A stretch of DNA of 42,398 nt from an uncultured Prevotella sp. (GCA_900315765.1 ONAK01000054.1:1-42398), one strand, 5' to 3'. Shown: positions 24,403 to 33,384, numbered from the stretch's first letter. Made by a program: numbers and translations. Notes: generated by a model not told the origin, from the sequence alone.

Positions 24403-26568
24403 ATGATGAAGAGATATTTAGGAATTCTAGTATTACTAGTTAATCTAGTATCACTAGTTTATGCAGGAGAGAACGTGAAAATAGGAAAACAGAACATAAA
24501 ACTGAGCAGCAACCTGATGACTCCAGAGGCTCTTTGGGCAATGGGACGTATCGGCACAGCAGAGGCTTCGGCCGATGGCAAGCAGATTGTTTACCAGATT
24601 GGCTACTATAGCGTAAAGGCCAATAAGAGTCAGCAGAAGATTGCTATCATCAATGCCGATGGTACAGGCAACACCACACTGACTACAGGAAGCAAGAGCG
24701 AGACTGATCCTACCTGGTATCAGGGAAAGATTGCATTCCTTTCAGGTGGTCAGCTTTGGACAATGAACGCTGACGGTTCTGACCGCAAGCAGATCTCAAA
24801 TACATCGAAAGATATTGAGGGCTTTAAGTTCTCACCTGATGGAAAGAAGGTTATTCTGCTTCACTCATTGGATTTCAATGAGATTATCAAGAAGAACCCA
24901 TCAGACTTGCCAAAGGCTACAGGCCGTCTGGTTACAGACCTGATGTATCGCCACTGGGACCACTATGTAGAGTCAATCCAGCACCCCTTCGTAGCTGATG
25001 TAACAGAGGATGGCATCAAGGATGGCATCGACATTCTGGAGGGTGAGCCTTACGAGTGCCCCATGGAGCCATTCGGTGGTATCGAGCAGTTGGACTGGGC
25101 ACCTGACTCTAAGTCAATAGCCTATACCTGCCGCAAGAAGACTGGTCTGGAGTATTCTATCTCAACCGATTCAGATATCTACTTATATATAATAGGTACG
25201 CGCGAGACAAAGAACCTCTGCAAGCCTGCAGATTATAAGGCCCCAAAGGTTGATCCTACCAAGACACTGAAATTTCAGAGCGTAAATGCAAAGGAGAATC
25301 TGAAGAACAACGTGGGTTACGACCAGAATCCAAAGTTCTCGCCCGATGGCAAGTATGTAGCCTGGACATCAATGGAGCGCGATGGTTATGAGGCAGACCG
25401 ACTGCGCCTGTGTGTTTACAACCAGGCTACTGGCGAGAAGAAATATGTGACTGAGAGTTTCGACTCTGGTGTTGAGGACTTTGTATGGAGCGACAACAAG
25501 GACGTGATGATTTATTTCATCGGCGTTTGGCATGCTACCATCAACCTCTACGCTGTTAACTGGAAGGGCGAGCTGAAGCAGATGACCAACTATCAGGCCG
25601 ACTTTGGTTCACTTCACCTGATGAACAATGGTAAGCAGCTGCTGATGGAACGTCACGACTACACAGCACCTGCCGACCTGTATATCGTTACACCAAACTT
25701 CAAAAAGCCTGAGAAGACACAGGCTAAGCAACTCACATTCGAGAACAAGCACATTCTCGACCAGTTAGCTAAGCCTACTGTTGAGAAGCGCTGGGTGAAG
25801 ACCAGCGATGGCAAGGAGATGCTTACATGGATTATCCTGCCACCAAACTTCGACAAAACCAAGAAGTACCCCACTCTGCTGTTCTGCGAGGGCGGTCCTC
25901 AGAGTCCTGTATCACAGTTCTGGAGCTACCGTTGGAACTTTATGATCATGGCTTCACAGGGTTATGTAGTAGTAGCTCCAAACCGTCGTGGTTTGCCTGG
26001 ATTTGGTCAGGAGTGGCTCGAAGAGATCTCTGGCGACTGGACTGGTCAGTGTATGAAAGACTATCTGGCAGCCATCGATGATGCCGCTAACAATCTGCCA
26101 TACGTAGATAAAGATCATCTGGGTGCCGTTGGTGCTTCATTCGGTGGTTTCTCTGTATACTATCTGGCAGGTCATCACGACAAGCGTTTCAAGGCATTCA
26201 TCTCGCACGATGGTGCATTCAATCTTGAGGCGATGTACACAGAAACTGAGGAGAACTGGTTCTCTAACTTTGAGTACGATGATGCCTATTGGAACAAAGA
26301 TCGCACAACCCGTGCCGACAAGACATACAAGAACTCTCCTCACCAGTTTGTTGACAAGTGGGATACTCCTATCCTTGTGATTCATGGTGAGAAGGACTAT
26401 CGCATCAACGCTACTCAGGGTATGTCGGCCTTCAATGCCGCCCGCATGAAGGGTATTCCAGCCGAACTGCTCATCTTCCCCGATGAGAACCACTGGGTGC
26501 TGAAACCACAGAACGGCGTACTGTGGCAGCGCACATTCTTCAACTGGCTGGATCGTTGGCTGAAATAA
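24403..26568 (+). CDS. S9 family prolyl-oligopeptidase-type peptidase (DPP5-like)
   Basis: This 721-residue exported serine peptidase probably releases dipeptides from oligopeptides in the periplasm. A signal peptide covers about 1-21 (MMKRYLGILVLLVNLVSLVY). An N-terminal beta-propeller with PD40-like repeats (SADGKQIVYQI, NADGSDRKQIS, SPDGKKVILL, SPDGKYVAW) follows to about 460. The alpha/beta-hydrolase domain carries the triad Ser579 in GASFGGFS, Asp665 in GEKDYR and His697 in ENHWV, with spacing like dipeptidyl-peptidase 5. The gene abuts yidC. The signal peptide is encoded by a four-copy CTAGT nonamer repeat, which is odd. A peptide transporter lies further along the window, which suits peptide-based nutrition. 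Confidence 0.92.
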   Translation: MMKRYLGILVLLVNLVSLVYAGENVKIGKQNIKLSSNLMTPEALWAMGRIGTAEASADGKQIVYQIGYYSVKANKSQQKIAIINADGTGNTTLTTGSKSETDPTWYQGKIAFLSGGQLWTMNADGSDRKQISNTSKDIEGFKFSPDGKKVILLHSLDFNEIIKKNPSDLPKATGRLVTDLMYRHWDHYVESIQHPFVADVTEDGIKDGIDILEGEPYECPMEPFGGIEQLDWAPDSKSIAYTCRKKTGLEYSISTDSDIYLYIIGTRETKNLCKPADYKAPKVDPTKTLKFQSVNAKENLKNNVGYDQNPKFSPDGKYVAWTSMERDGYEADRLRLCVYNQATGEKKYVTESFDSGVEDFVWSDNKDVMIYFIGVWHATINLYAVNWKGELKQMTNYQADFGSLHLMNNGKQLLMERHDYTAPADLYIVTPNFKKPEKTQAKQLTFENKHILDQLAKPTVEKRWVKTSDGKEMLTWIILPPNFDKTKKYPTLLFCEGGPQSPVSQFWSYRWNFMIMASQGYVVVAPNRRGLPGFGQEWLEEISGDWTGQCMKDYLAAIDDAANNLPYVDKDHLGAVGASFGGFSVYYLAGHHDKRFKAFISHDGAFNLEAMYTETEENWFSNFEYDDAYWNKDRTTRADKTYKNSPHQFVDKWDTPILVIHGEKDYRINATQGMSAFNAARMKGIPAELLIFPDENHWVLKPQNGVLWQRTFFNWLDRWLK
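24427..24462. repeat. Four-copy CTAGT nonamer array inside a signal-peptide coding region
   Basis: CTAGT begins at 24427, 24436, 24445 and 24454, exactly nine bases apart, followed by four variable bases each time. In frame it reads Leu-Val pairs (LVLLVNLVSLVY), the hydrophobic core of the S9 peptidase signal peptide. Confidence 0.85.
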
Positions 26569-26580
26569 GCAAGCAATATA

Positions 26581-26639
26581 TTCCCACCTTGGGAACAATA
26601 TATTCCCAGCGTGGGAATAAAATGTTCCCAACGTGGGAA
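26581..26639. repeat. Three tandem dyads TTCCCAnnnTGGGAA with 22-base period
   Basis: Perfect or near-perfect dyads occupy 26581-26595, 26603-26617 and 26625-26639, each starting 22 bases after the last. They lie between the S9 peptidase stop and the MFS start, a gap of 106 bases. They may be protein-binding sites on one face of the helix or small RNA hairpins. Confidence 0.85.
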
Positions 26640-26674
26640 TAATTTAAAGAGAAAGAAATAAAAAATAAACAATA

Positions 26675-28297
26675 ATGACTCAAGCAATTCAAAAGACCCT
26701 TCGCGACAGCGCTGGTATGCGCTGGACTGCGCTTTTACTTCTGGCACTGGCCATGTTCTGTGCCTATATCTTTATGGATATTCTCTCGCCTATCAAGGAC
26801 CTGATGCAGGAGACCCGTGGTTGGGACTCTACGGCATTCGGTACCATGCAGGGTTCAGAGGTGTTCCTCAACGTGTTCGTGTTCTTCCTCATCTTCGCAG
26901 GTATCATCCTCGACAAGATGGGCGTTCGTTTCACTGCAGTACTCTCAGCAGCTGTAATGCTGGTAGGTGCCTGTGTGAAATGGTATGCCGTAAGCGAGAG
27001 CTTCATGGGAACCGGACTCGAGGCATGGTTTAACAACAATCTTAATTATATCCCAGTATTCGACGAGCTGGGTGTATCGCCTTTCTATGCAGGTATGCCT
27101 GCTTCGGCTAAGTTTGCTGCTTGCGGATTCATGATCTTCGGTTGTGGCTGCGAGATGGCTGGTATCACCGTAAGTCGTGGAATCGTAAAATGGTTCAAGG
27201 GGCGCGAGATGGCGCTGGCTATGGGTTCAGAGATGGCCTTGGCTCGTCTGGGTGTTGCCACCTGTATGATCTTCTCACCATTCTTTGCCCGTCTGGGTGG
27301 CGAGGTATCAGTTAGCCGCTCAGTGGCCTTTGGTGTTGTGCTGATGTGTATCGCTCTCATCATGACCATCGTTTACTTCTTCATGGACCAGAAGTTGGAT
27401 GCTCAGACTGGTGAGGCTGAGGAGAAAGACGATCCATTCAAGATCTCTGACCTTGGTAAGATTCTTACCGATGCCGGATTCTGGATTGTAGCTCTGCTCT
27501 GCGTGCTTTACTATTCGGCCATTTTCCCATTCCAGAAGTATGCTGTAAACATGCTGCAGTGTAACCTCACACTTACAGCTCCTGATGCCGACTCGTTCTG
27601 GGCTCAGCCTGATGTAACCATCATTCAGTATGTCATCATGCTGGTGGTTGCAGCTGCTGGTTTTGCTTCAAACTTCCAGAAGAAGGCTAACCTGAAATAC
27701 GGTCTGCTGGGACTTTCGATCGTAGCACTCATTACATATTGCTATATGGGTTACATGCGTCAGTCGGCCGAGAGTATCTTTGCTGTATTCCCACTGCTGG
27801 CTGTGCTCATCACTCCTATCCTTGGTAGCTATCTTGACCATCATGGCAAGGCTGCTTCAATGCTGGTACTGGGTTCAATCCTGCTCATCGCTTGTCACCT
27901 TACATTCGCATTCGTTCTGCCTATGTTCAAGGACAATGCCGTTGGTGGTATCATTATCGCTTACACCACTATTCTGGTACTTGGAGCATCATTCTCACTG
28001 GTTCCAGCATCACTTTGGCCTTCAGTGCCCAAGCTTGTTGATGCTAAGGTAATCGGTTCGGCTTACGCTCTGATATTCTGGATTCAGAACATCGGTCTGT
28101 GGCTGTTCCCACTGCTCATCGGTAAGGTGCTCGACCAGACTAACCCTGGTGTAACCGATCCTACCCAGTTTGATTATACAGCTCCTCTGGTAATGCTCGC
28201 TTCACTTGGTGTTGCAGCACTTATCCTGGGCTTCGTGCTGAAGGTAGTTGATAAGAAGAAAGGTATTGGTCTCGAACTTCCTAACATCACAGAATAA
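26675..28297 (+). CDS. Major facilitator superfamily transporter
   Basis: This 540-residue inner-membrane protein has about 12 hydrophobic helices. The first is [20 protein letters not shown], and the MFS loop 2-3 signature appears as [31 protein letters not shown] is a conserved stretch shared with the second transporter at 29692. A charged cytoplasmic loop ([20 protein letters not shown], near 240-260) divides the two halves. Substrate is unknown. The gene follows the S9 peptidase after the triple dyad and is two bases before the broken DUF1846 gene. Homology to 29692-31065 is visible along most of the length, so the pair arose by duplication around the DUF1846 gene. Confidence 0.88.
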   Translation: MTQAIQKTLRDSAGMRWTALLLLALAMFCAYIFMDILSPIKDLMQETRGWDSTAFGTMQGSEVFLNVFVFFLIFAGIILDKMGVRFTAVLSAAVMLVGACVKWYAVSESFMGTGLEAWFNNNLNYIPVFDELGVSPFYAGMPASAKFAACGFMIFGCGCEMAGITVSRGIVKWFKGREMALAMGSEMALARLGVATCMIFSPFFARLGGEVSVSRSVAFGVVLMCIALIMTIVYFFMDQKLDAQTGEAEEKDDPFKISDLGKILTDAGFWIVALLCVLYYSAIFPFQKYAVNMLQCNLTLTAPDADSFWAQPDVTIIQYVIMLVVAAAGFASNFQKKANLKYGLLGLSIVALITYCYMGYMRQSAESIFAVFPLLAVLITPILGSYLDHHGKAASMLVLGSILLIACHLTFAFVLPMFKDNAVGGIIIAYTTILVLGASFSLVPASLWPSVPKLVDAKVIGSAYALIFWIQNIGLWLFPLLIGKVLDQTNPGVTDPTQFDYTAPLVMLASLGVAALILGFVLKVVDKKKGIGLELPNITE

Positions 28298-28299
28298 TT

Positions 28300-29687
28300 A
28301 TGAAAATAGGTTTCGATAACGACAAATATCTCAAGATTCAATCTGAGCATATCAAGGAGCGCATTGCTCAGTTCGATGGTAAGCTTTATATGGAGTTGGG
28401 TGGCAAACTGTTCGATGACCACCATGCATCACGAGTTCTGCCAGGATTCAAGCCCGACAGTAAGCTCCGTATGCTGGCCCAGTTGCGCGACAGCATCGAG
28501 ATTGTCATCGTTCGGCATCACCTACGATGAGGATGTACTGCGCCTGCGCGACGAGTTCATGAGTCGCAACTTTATGGTTGGCAGTGTTGTCATCACTCAC
28601 TACAACGGTCAGCATGCAGCCGACCAGTTCCGTCACCGTCTGGAGCGCGAGGGCATCAAGTCGTACATCCACTACCCCATCGACGGTTATCCACACAACG
28701 TGGAGCTGATTGCCAGCGACGAAGGTTTTGGAAAGAACGATTATGTAGAGACTTCGCGTCCTCTGGTCATCGTTACTGCTCCTGGTCCTGGTAGCGGCAA
28801 GATGGCTACTTGTCTCTCTCAGCTTTACAACGAGAACAAGCGTGGCATCCGTGCAGGTTATGCCAAGTTCGAAACATTCCCTGTATGGAACCTGCCATTG
28901 AAGCATCCTGTAAACATCGCCTATGAGGCAGCTACTGCTGACCTGAATGATGTGAACATGATTGACCCATTCCACCTGGAGGCATACAACAAGACTGCCG
29001 TGAACTACAATCGCGACATCGAGATCTTCCCCGTATTAAATGCACTCGTCGCCTACCGATATGGGCGTAAACATGATTGGTTTCTGCATCAGCGATGACG
29101 AGGTATGCTGTAAAGCATCAAAGGATGAGATAATCCGTCGTTTCTACGATGCAACCAATAAGATGGCCGATGGTGCCGACAACGAGAGCGAAGTAAACAA
29201 GATACGTATGCTCTTCAATCAGGCAAAGATTAGCACCGCCTTCCGCCCTGTTACAACAGCTGCTTATGAGAAGAAGTTGGAAACAGGTCAGCAGGCAGCA
29301 GCCATCGAATTGGAAGATGGTACTATCATCACCGCTAAGTCGTCACCACTGCTGGGTTGTAGTGCAGCTCTTCTGCTTAATGCCACCAAGCATCTGGCAG
29401 AGATTGACCACGAGGCCAAACTCATCCCACAGAGTCTGATTGAACCTGTTCAGAAGACTAAGATTGAATATCTGGGTGGTAAGAATCCCCGTTTGCATAC
29501 CGACGAGGTACTGGTAGCCCTGAGCGTACTCTCAAACGATGATGAGAATTGTCGTAAGGCATTGGAGCAGTTACCAAAGCTGCGTGGTTGTCAGGTTCAC
29601 ACCACAGTGATGCTGAGCGAGGTTGACCGCAAGATATTCAAGAAACTTGGTTGCGGACTTACCTGCGATCCTGTTAAGAAAAAGTGA
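28300..29687 (+). pseudogene. DUF1846 family protein gene, broken by two frameshifting deletions
   Basis: Three successive frames make up one protein. Bases 28300 to about 28511 encode [20 protein letters not shown] onward to SIEIVIV. The second frame resumes at [15 protein letters not shown] (about 28512) and runs to FPVLNAL (about 29043). The third resumes at [20 protein letters not shown] and ends at 29687. Intact DUF1846 proteins (PF08903) are nearly 500 residues; here about 462 codons remain. The missing pieces fall inside conserved stretches, about 44 bases after IVIV and about 30-35 bases after FPVLNAL, both 3n+2. Motifs such as [20 protein letters not shown] are intact, so the gene looks recently damaged or misassembled. 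The family's function is not established. Confidence 0.85.
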
Positions 29688-29691
29688 GAAG

Positions 29692-31065
29692 GTGAAAGAT
29701 ATTCGTCATCGACTAAATGACTCGCCTTTTGCGAGATGGACAGTGCTCATCATCGTGGCAACAGCCATGATGATGGGCTACTTCGTTAATGACGTCATGT
29801 CTCCACTTGAGACATTGTTGGAGATGCCTCGAAGTGAAGGAGGACTTGGTTGGACACCCTCCGACTACGGTTTCTTCTCTGGTGCGGGGAGCTTTATCAA
29901 TGTATTTCTGCTGATGCTATTCTTCTCGGGGTTGATTCTCGATAAGATGGGCATTCGTTTCACTGGTATTCTGGCCTGTTCGTTGATGGCCTTGGGAACA
30001 CTGTTGAAACTATACGGTGTTACTACTGATTTCGGTGATGCCGAGATTGTTATCTTCGGTTTCCAGTTACCTATGTCGGTTGCAGTAGCAAGCTTAGGAT
30101 TTGCGATATTCGGTGTTGGCTACGAGATGACAGGCATCACTGTATCGAAAGCAATGGTACGTTGGTTTACCGGACACGAACTTGCTCTGGCAATGGGCAT
30201 ACAATTGGCGATGGCCCGTTTGGGTACAGCTGCAGCCCTCAGCATCTCAGCCCCGATAGCACGCCACTTTTCGCTATCGACTCCACTTTTGGTATCACTC
30301 GCATTCCTCATCATCGGATTATTGGCGTTCTTGGTATTCTGCGTGATGGATCGGAAACTAGATGCTAGTAGTGCTAGTATATCTAGTAGTGCTAGTATTA
30401 GTTGCGCGAATCGCGCAACAGAAGAGGGCGAAGAATTCCACTGGGGTGATATCCTCGTGACGCTTCGTAATCCAGGATTCTGGCTGATTACGATTTTCTG
30501 TGTATTATTCTATTCTGCGGTATCGCCATTCCTTAAATTCTCTACCAAACTGATGGTGATGAAATATGGAGTAGATACTGATTTAGCCGGATTCTTCTCA
30601 TCGATAGCACCCTTTGGCACTATCTTGATGACACCACTCTTCGGACTTATATACGACCGCTACGGCAAGGGAGTTTCTCTGGTCATTACCGGAGCATTGA
30701 TGCTTACAGCTGTCCACTTTGGGTTCTCGTTACCGATGCATAGCAGTACTATAGCAATTGCCTTGATGGTGACATTAAGCATTGGTTACTCTTTGGCTCC
30801 TGCCGCTCTATGGCCTTGTGTGCCAAAGATTATCCCACTAAAATGTCTGGGAACAGCATATTCAATGATTTTCTTTATACAGAACTTCGGACGAGCTATT
30901 ATTCCGATGTGTGTTGGAAAAGCCAACGAGACCGATCCCAGCTATACCACATCGATGCTGATATTCGGCTTCACCGCTCTTGGTGCAGCCATAACAGCCA
31001 TCGCCATACTGGTTGTAGACCAAAAGAAACACTACGGACTACAACTGCCCAATATCAAAAAGTGA
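29692..31065 (+). CDS. Major facilitator superfamily transporter, paralogue of 26675-28297
   Basis: Starting at the GTG at 29692 the product is 457 residues; the frame is open further upstream to 29623, but that part overlaps the DUF1846 coding end. Helix 1 is WTVLIIVATAMMMGYFVNDV, followed by GLILDKMGIRF and RWFTGHELALAMGIQLAMAR as in its paralogue. The central loop differs: where the paralogue has a short acidic stretch, this one has a Ser-rich insert (LDASSASISSSASISCANRA) encoded by the CTAGT repeat and an adjoining palindrome. The 3' end overlaps the convergent nuclease-like gene by 11 bases. Substrate is unknown. Confidence 0.86.
   Translation: MKDIRHRLNDSPFARWTVLIIVATAMMMGYFVNDVMSPLETLLEMPRSEGGLGWTPSDYGFFSGAGSFINVFLLMLFFSGLILDKMGIRFTGILACSLMALGTLLKLYGVTTDFGDAEIVIFGFQLPMSVAVASLGFAIFGVGYEMTGITVSKAMVRWFTGHELALAMGIQLAMARLGTAAALSISAPIARHFSLSTPLLVSLAFLIIGLLAFLVFCVMDRKLDASSASISSSASISCANRATEEGEEFHWGDILVTLRNPGFWLITIFCVLFYSAVSPFLKFSTKLMVMKYGVDTDLAGFFSSIAPFGTILMTPLFGLIYDRYGKGVSLVITGALMLTAVHFGFSLPMHSSTIAIALMVTLSIGYSLAPAALWPCVPKIIPLKCLGTAYSMIFFIQNFGRAIIPMCVGKANETDPSYTTSMLIFGFTALGAAITAIAILVVDQKKHYGLQLPNIKK
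30365..30400. repeat. Four-copy CTAGT nonamer array in an MFS loop
   Basis: CTAGT starts at 30365, 30374, 30383 and 30392, exactly nine bases apart, with one more CTAG at 30358. Here the frame places AGT as serine codons. The same DNA motif and period occur in the S9 peptidase leader at 24427-24462. Confidence 0.85.
30401..30419. repeat. Perfect 19-base palindrome abutting the nonamer array
   Basis: GTTGCGCGA and TCGCGCAAC flank a single A, giving nine paired bases. It begins directly after the last nonamer and encodes SCANRAT-type loop residues. Confidence 0.85.
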
Positions 31066-31984
31066 ACCGTACTACCAATGGGAGATGATCGCTATAGCCT
31101 GGCTCATAGCGCATACCATTGTACGTTCTTCGAGGACGATATCCGCCGTACTGAGATTCTTCCTCAAGGATGAACAATGGAGAATGGATAGAGGATGAAT
31201 GCACCTTATGATATATATAAGGACTGGCAAGAATATGGTCGATACTCTCCCACTCGCCCTTATACCGATAAGTTCCCTGCACCCCATTCTCACCTTTCGC
31301 TGCTTTTGTAACATTCTGCAATCCGTGCTTATAATATGGTTGCATACTATATCCATCGGCGGCATCATTAAAATCGCCGGCAATCAATAATTTGGCATTG
31401 GGGGAGACAGCATAGATAGAGTCAACCGACTGGCACACCCTATCAGCAACCAATTGACGGAAAGGACGAGTATGCTTTTCACCTCCAAACTTACTTGGCA
31501 GATGCACTACGAAAACATGAAGTGTATCGCCCGAGACGGTCTCACCACAGACATATAGTATATCACGAGTTGCGCGCATACCCTTTATCGGTTCAACCCT
31601 GATAGAATAGCTACGAATAGGAGCGAATGTGAATGGCGAATAAAGAAGAGCCACATCTATTCCACGTTGGTCGGGCGAGGATGTCATCAAGAAATCGTAA
31701 CCAGCATTACGAAGCAATGATCTCTTCGTCAGATCGCTCATCACCGAATCATTCTCCACCTCGCATAAGGCAATCATATCAGGTATACCTTCGTTGGAAC
31801 AGGACAGCAACTCTTGTGCGATATTATTGAGTTTCCGCCAATAACGTTTCTTTGTCCAATGGCGCGTAGATTCTGGTAGATATTCAACATCCTGCTTACC
31901 TTCATCATGAAAGTAATCAAAGAGATTCTCGCAATTAAGCTCTACGAACGTAAAGAATCCTGTGAGTAATAGACTTAAGAGCAT
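31055..31984 (-). CDS. Endonuclease/exonuclease/phosphatase family protein
   Basis: This is a 309-residue protein of the EEP superfamily (PF03372 type), metal-dependent hydrolases of phosphodiester bonds in DNA, RNA or phospholipid. The N-terminus is hydrophobic (MLLSLLLTGFFTFV) and may be a short signal sequence. Conserved pieces are VELNCENLFDYF, ALCEVEN (the metal-binding glutamate), FVVHLPSKFGGE, IAGDFND, and the closing SDHLPLVVRF with the catalytic Asp-His. It overlaps the NhaC gene's end by 10 bases and is the last gene of the reverse-strand run. A heptamer-like stretch at 31168-31195 encodes part of SSSIHSPLFI. Confidence 0.88.
   Translation of the reverse strand: MLLSLLLTGFFTFVELNCENLFDYFHDEGKQDVEYLPESTRHWTKKRYWRKLNNIAQELLSCSNEGIPDMIALCEVENDSVMSDLTKRSLLRNAGYDFLMTSSPDQRGIDVALLYSPFTFAPIRSYSIRVEPIKGMRATRDILYVCGETVSGDTLHVFVVHLPSKFGGEKHTRPFRQLVADRVCQSVDSIYAVSPNAKLLIAGDFNDAADGYSMQPYYKHGLQNVTKAAKGENGVQGTYRYKGEWESIDHILASPYIYHKVHSSSIHSPLFILEEESQYGGYRPRRTYNGMRYEPGYSDHLPLVVRFTF
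31168..31195. repeat. Degenerate heptamer-like repeat within the nuclease-like gene
   Basis: GGATGAA, CAATGGA, GAATGGA, TAGAGGA follow each other in a seven-base rhythm. Only the middle units match well, so this could be chance. Confidence 0.4.
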
Positions 31985-33384
31985 TTACGTTTTATTTTCC
32001 AACCTAAGGCGGCAACGATGATACTTGTTACCGGCGAGAGGAAATTGAAGAAGCAATAAGGAAGATAAGTCAAGGTAGCAACACCAAGAACAGTACTCTG
32101 TGTGAGTCCGCAAGTATTCCAAGGAACCAGAACCGATGTTACCGTAGCACTATCCTCACAAGTTCTACTCAGCAATCTTGACTCGTAACCTCTCTTGATA
32201 TATTCATCCTTGAACATTGAGCTGGCAAGCATAATAGACAGATACTGGTCGGCAGTAGCTATGTTGCAGAACAACGATGTACCTACTGTAGATGTTACTA
32301 ACGATACAGTACTCTTGGCAAAGCGCAACACTTGTCGCATCAAATCCTGTAACTGTCCCGTTGCCGTCAAAGCTCCACCAAAAGTCTGGGCGCAGATGAT
32401 AAGCCAGATGGTTGGCATCATTCCGCTCATACCACTGGTATGAACCAAGTCGTTCAGCATAGGCACACCTGTCTCGATATTAGTGCTACCATAAACCACC
32501 TGCATCATGCCTTTATAAGACGACAGCAGTCCCCAATCTTCAGAATCAGAGATTGCATGAACCAAGTTTGGCTGAACCAATAATCCCACAACAGCTGCCA
32601 ACAGAATAGCCAGGAACAGCACCACCATCGAAGGCCAACGGCGGGCAATCATAACACCCGTAAGTACAGGTACAACCAATAGCCAAGGTGAGATTACAAA
32701 CGTGTGCTGCAAGCCCTCCATAAACTCATGCACGTTGCCATGCCCCGATACATTCATGGTGAAACCTGCAATCAGGAATATAGTGAGTGATATGCAGAAT
32801 GTGGGCACAGTGGTATAGAGCATATAGCGGATATGCGTAAACAGCGGCGTGCCCGATACACTCGATGCCAGCACGGTGGTATCGCTTAATGGCGACAGCT
32901 TATCGCCGAAATAAGCACCAGTGATGATAGAACCGGCAATCCAACCGTCGTCGAAACCATGTGCCTTGCCGATACCCATCAGAGCCACACCGATAGTAGC
33001 TACGGTAGTCCACGATGAGCCAATCATCAGACTCACCAGAGCACACAACACACTACTGCTGACAAGGAACACCTCAGGACGGATAATCTGCATACCATAA
33101 TAGATCATGGTTGGCACGATGCCCGAAACCATCCATGTTCCACCGATTGCTCCGATAAGTAAAAGGATAATGATAGCCGGTGTACAGCTGGCTATCTTAT
33201 CCGTTATTTCTTTTTCAAGATTCTCCCATTCCAGTCGCTTGGTGAAATGACCTACTAAAACACTAACAGCGGCAGCCACCAACAACGACACCTGACTAGC
33301 ACCATCCAATGTTGCGTTACCGAAAACGGCAACGCAACATGTGATGAGTACTATTAGTACTATAAATGGGATATAGGTTATCAT
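31975..33384 (-). CDS. nhaC: NhaC-type Na+/H+ antiporter
   Basis: This is a 469-residue polytopic inner-membrane protein of the NhaC family, exchanging sodium for protons. Characteristic pieces are ATIGVALMGIGKAHGFDDGW, AGSIITGAYFGDKLSPLSDT, TVLASSVSGTPLFTHIRYML and the C-terminal LVPWNTCGLTQSTVLGVATL. Ten or more hydrophobic helices span the length. The ATG directly follows the stop codon of the upstream POT gene, so the two are coupled: a peptide/proton symporter and a cation antiporter could share ion gradients. The first 30 codons carry an unusual hairpin and a small repeat (33309-33364). Some NhaC relatives carry malate-lactate exchange, so the substrate is probable rather than proved. 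Confidence 0.88.
   Translation of the reverse strand: MITYIPFIVLIVLITCCVAVFGNATLDGASQVSLLVAAAVSVLVGHFTKRLEWENLEKEITDKIASCTPAIIILLLIGAIGGTWMVSGIVPTMIYYGMQIIRPEVFLVSSSVLCALVSLMIGSSWTTVATIGVALMGIGKAHGFDDGWIAGSIITGAYFGDKLSPLSDTTVLASSVSGTPLFTHIRYMLYTTVPTFCISLTIFLIAGFTMNVSGHGNVHEFMEGLQHTFVISPWLLVVPVLTGVMIARRWPSMVVLFLAILLAAVVGLLVQPNLVHAISDSEDWGLLSSYKGMMQVVYGSTNIETGVPMLNDLVHTSGMSGMMPTIWLIICAQTFGGALTATGQLQDLMRQVLRFAKSTVSLVTSTVGTSLFCNIATADQYLSIMLASSMFKDEYIKRGYESRLLSRTCEDSATVTSVLVPWNTCGLTQSTVLGVATLTYLPYCFFNFLSPVTSIIVAALGWKIKRKCS
33309..33340. repeat. 32-base inverted repeat in the nhaC N-terminal coding region
   Basis: ATGTTGCGTT and AACGCAACAT are perfect arms; the inner ACCG AAAA CGGC extends the stem with one mismatch. 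The GTTGCG/CGCAAC ends recall the palindrome at 30401-30419. Confidence 0.8.
33347..33364. repeat. Two-copy nonamer AGTACTATT / AGTACTATA
   Basis: Two nine-base units, eight of nine bases alike, lie six bases from the hairpin in the nhaC leader. The arrangement of nonamer plus GTTGCG palindrome parallels that at 30365-30419. Confidence 0.6.

Noticed and set aside
26137-26747. Reverse frames with Trp/Pro-rich repeats (PRWE, PTLG) at the triple dyad
   Set aside because: The repeat in the protein comes only from translating the TTCCCAnnnTGGGAA dyads; no coding evidence.
28505-29050. Programmed frameshifting in the DUF1846 gene
   Set aside because: Not only the frame but also conserved residues are missing at both breaks, and no slippery site with a downstream structure is seen.
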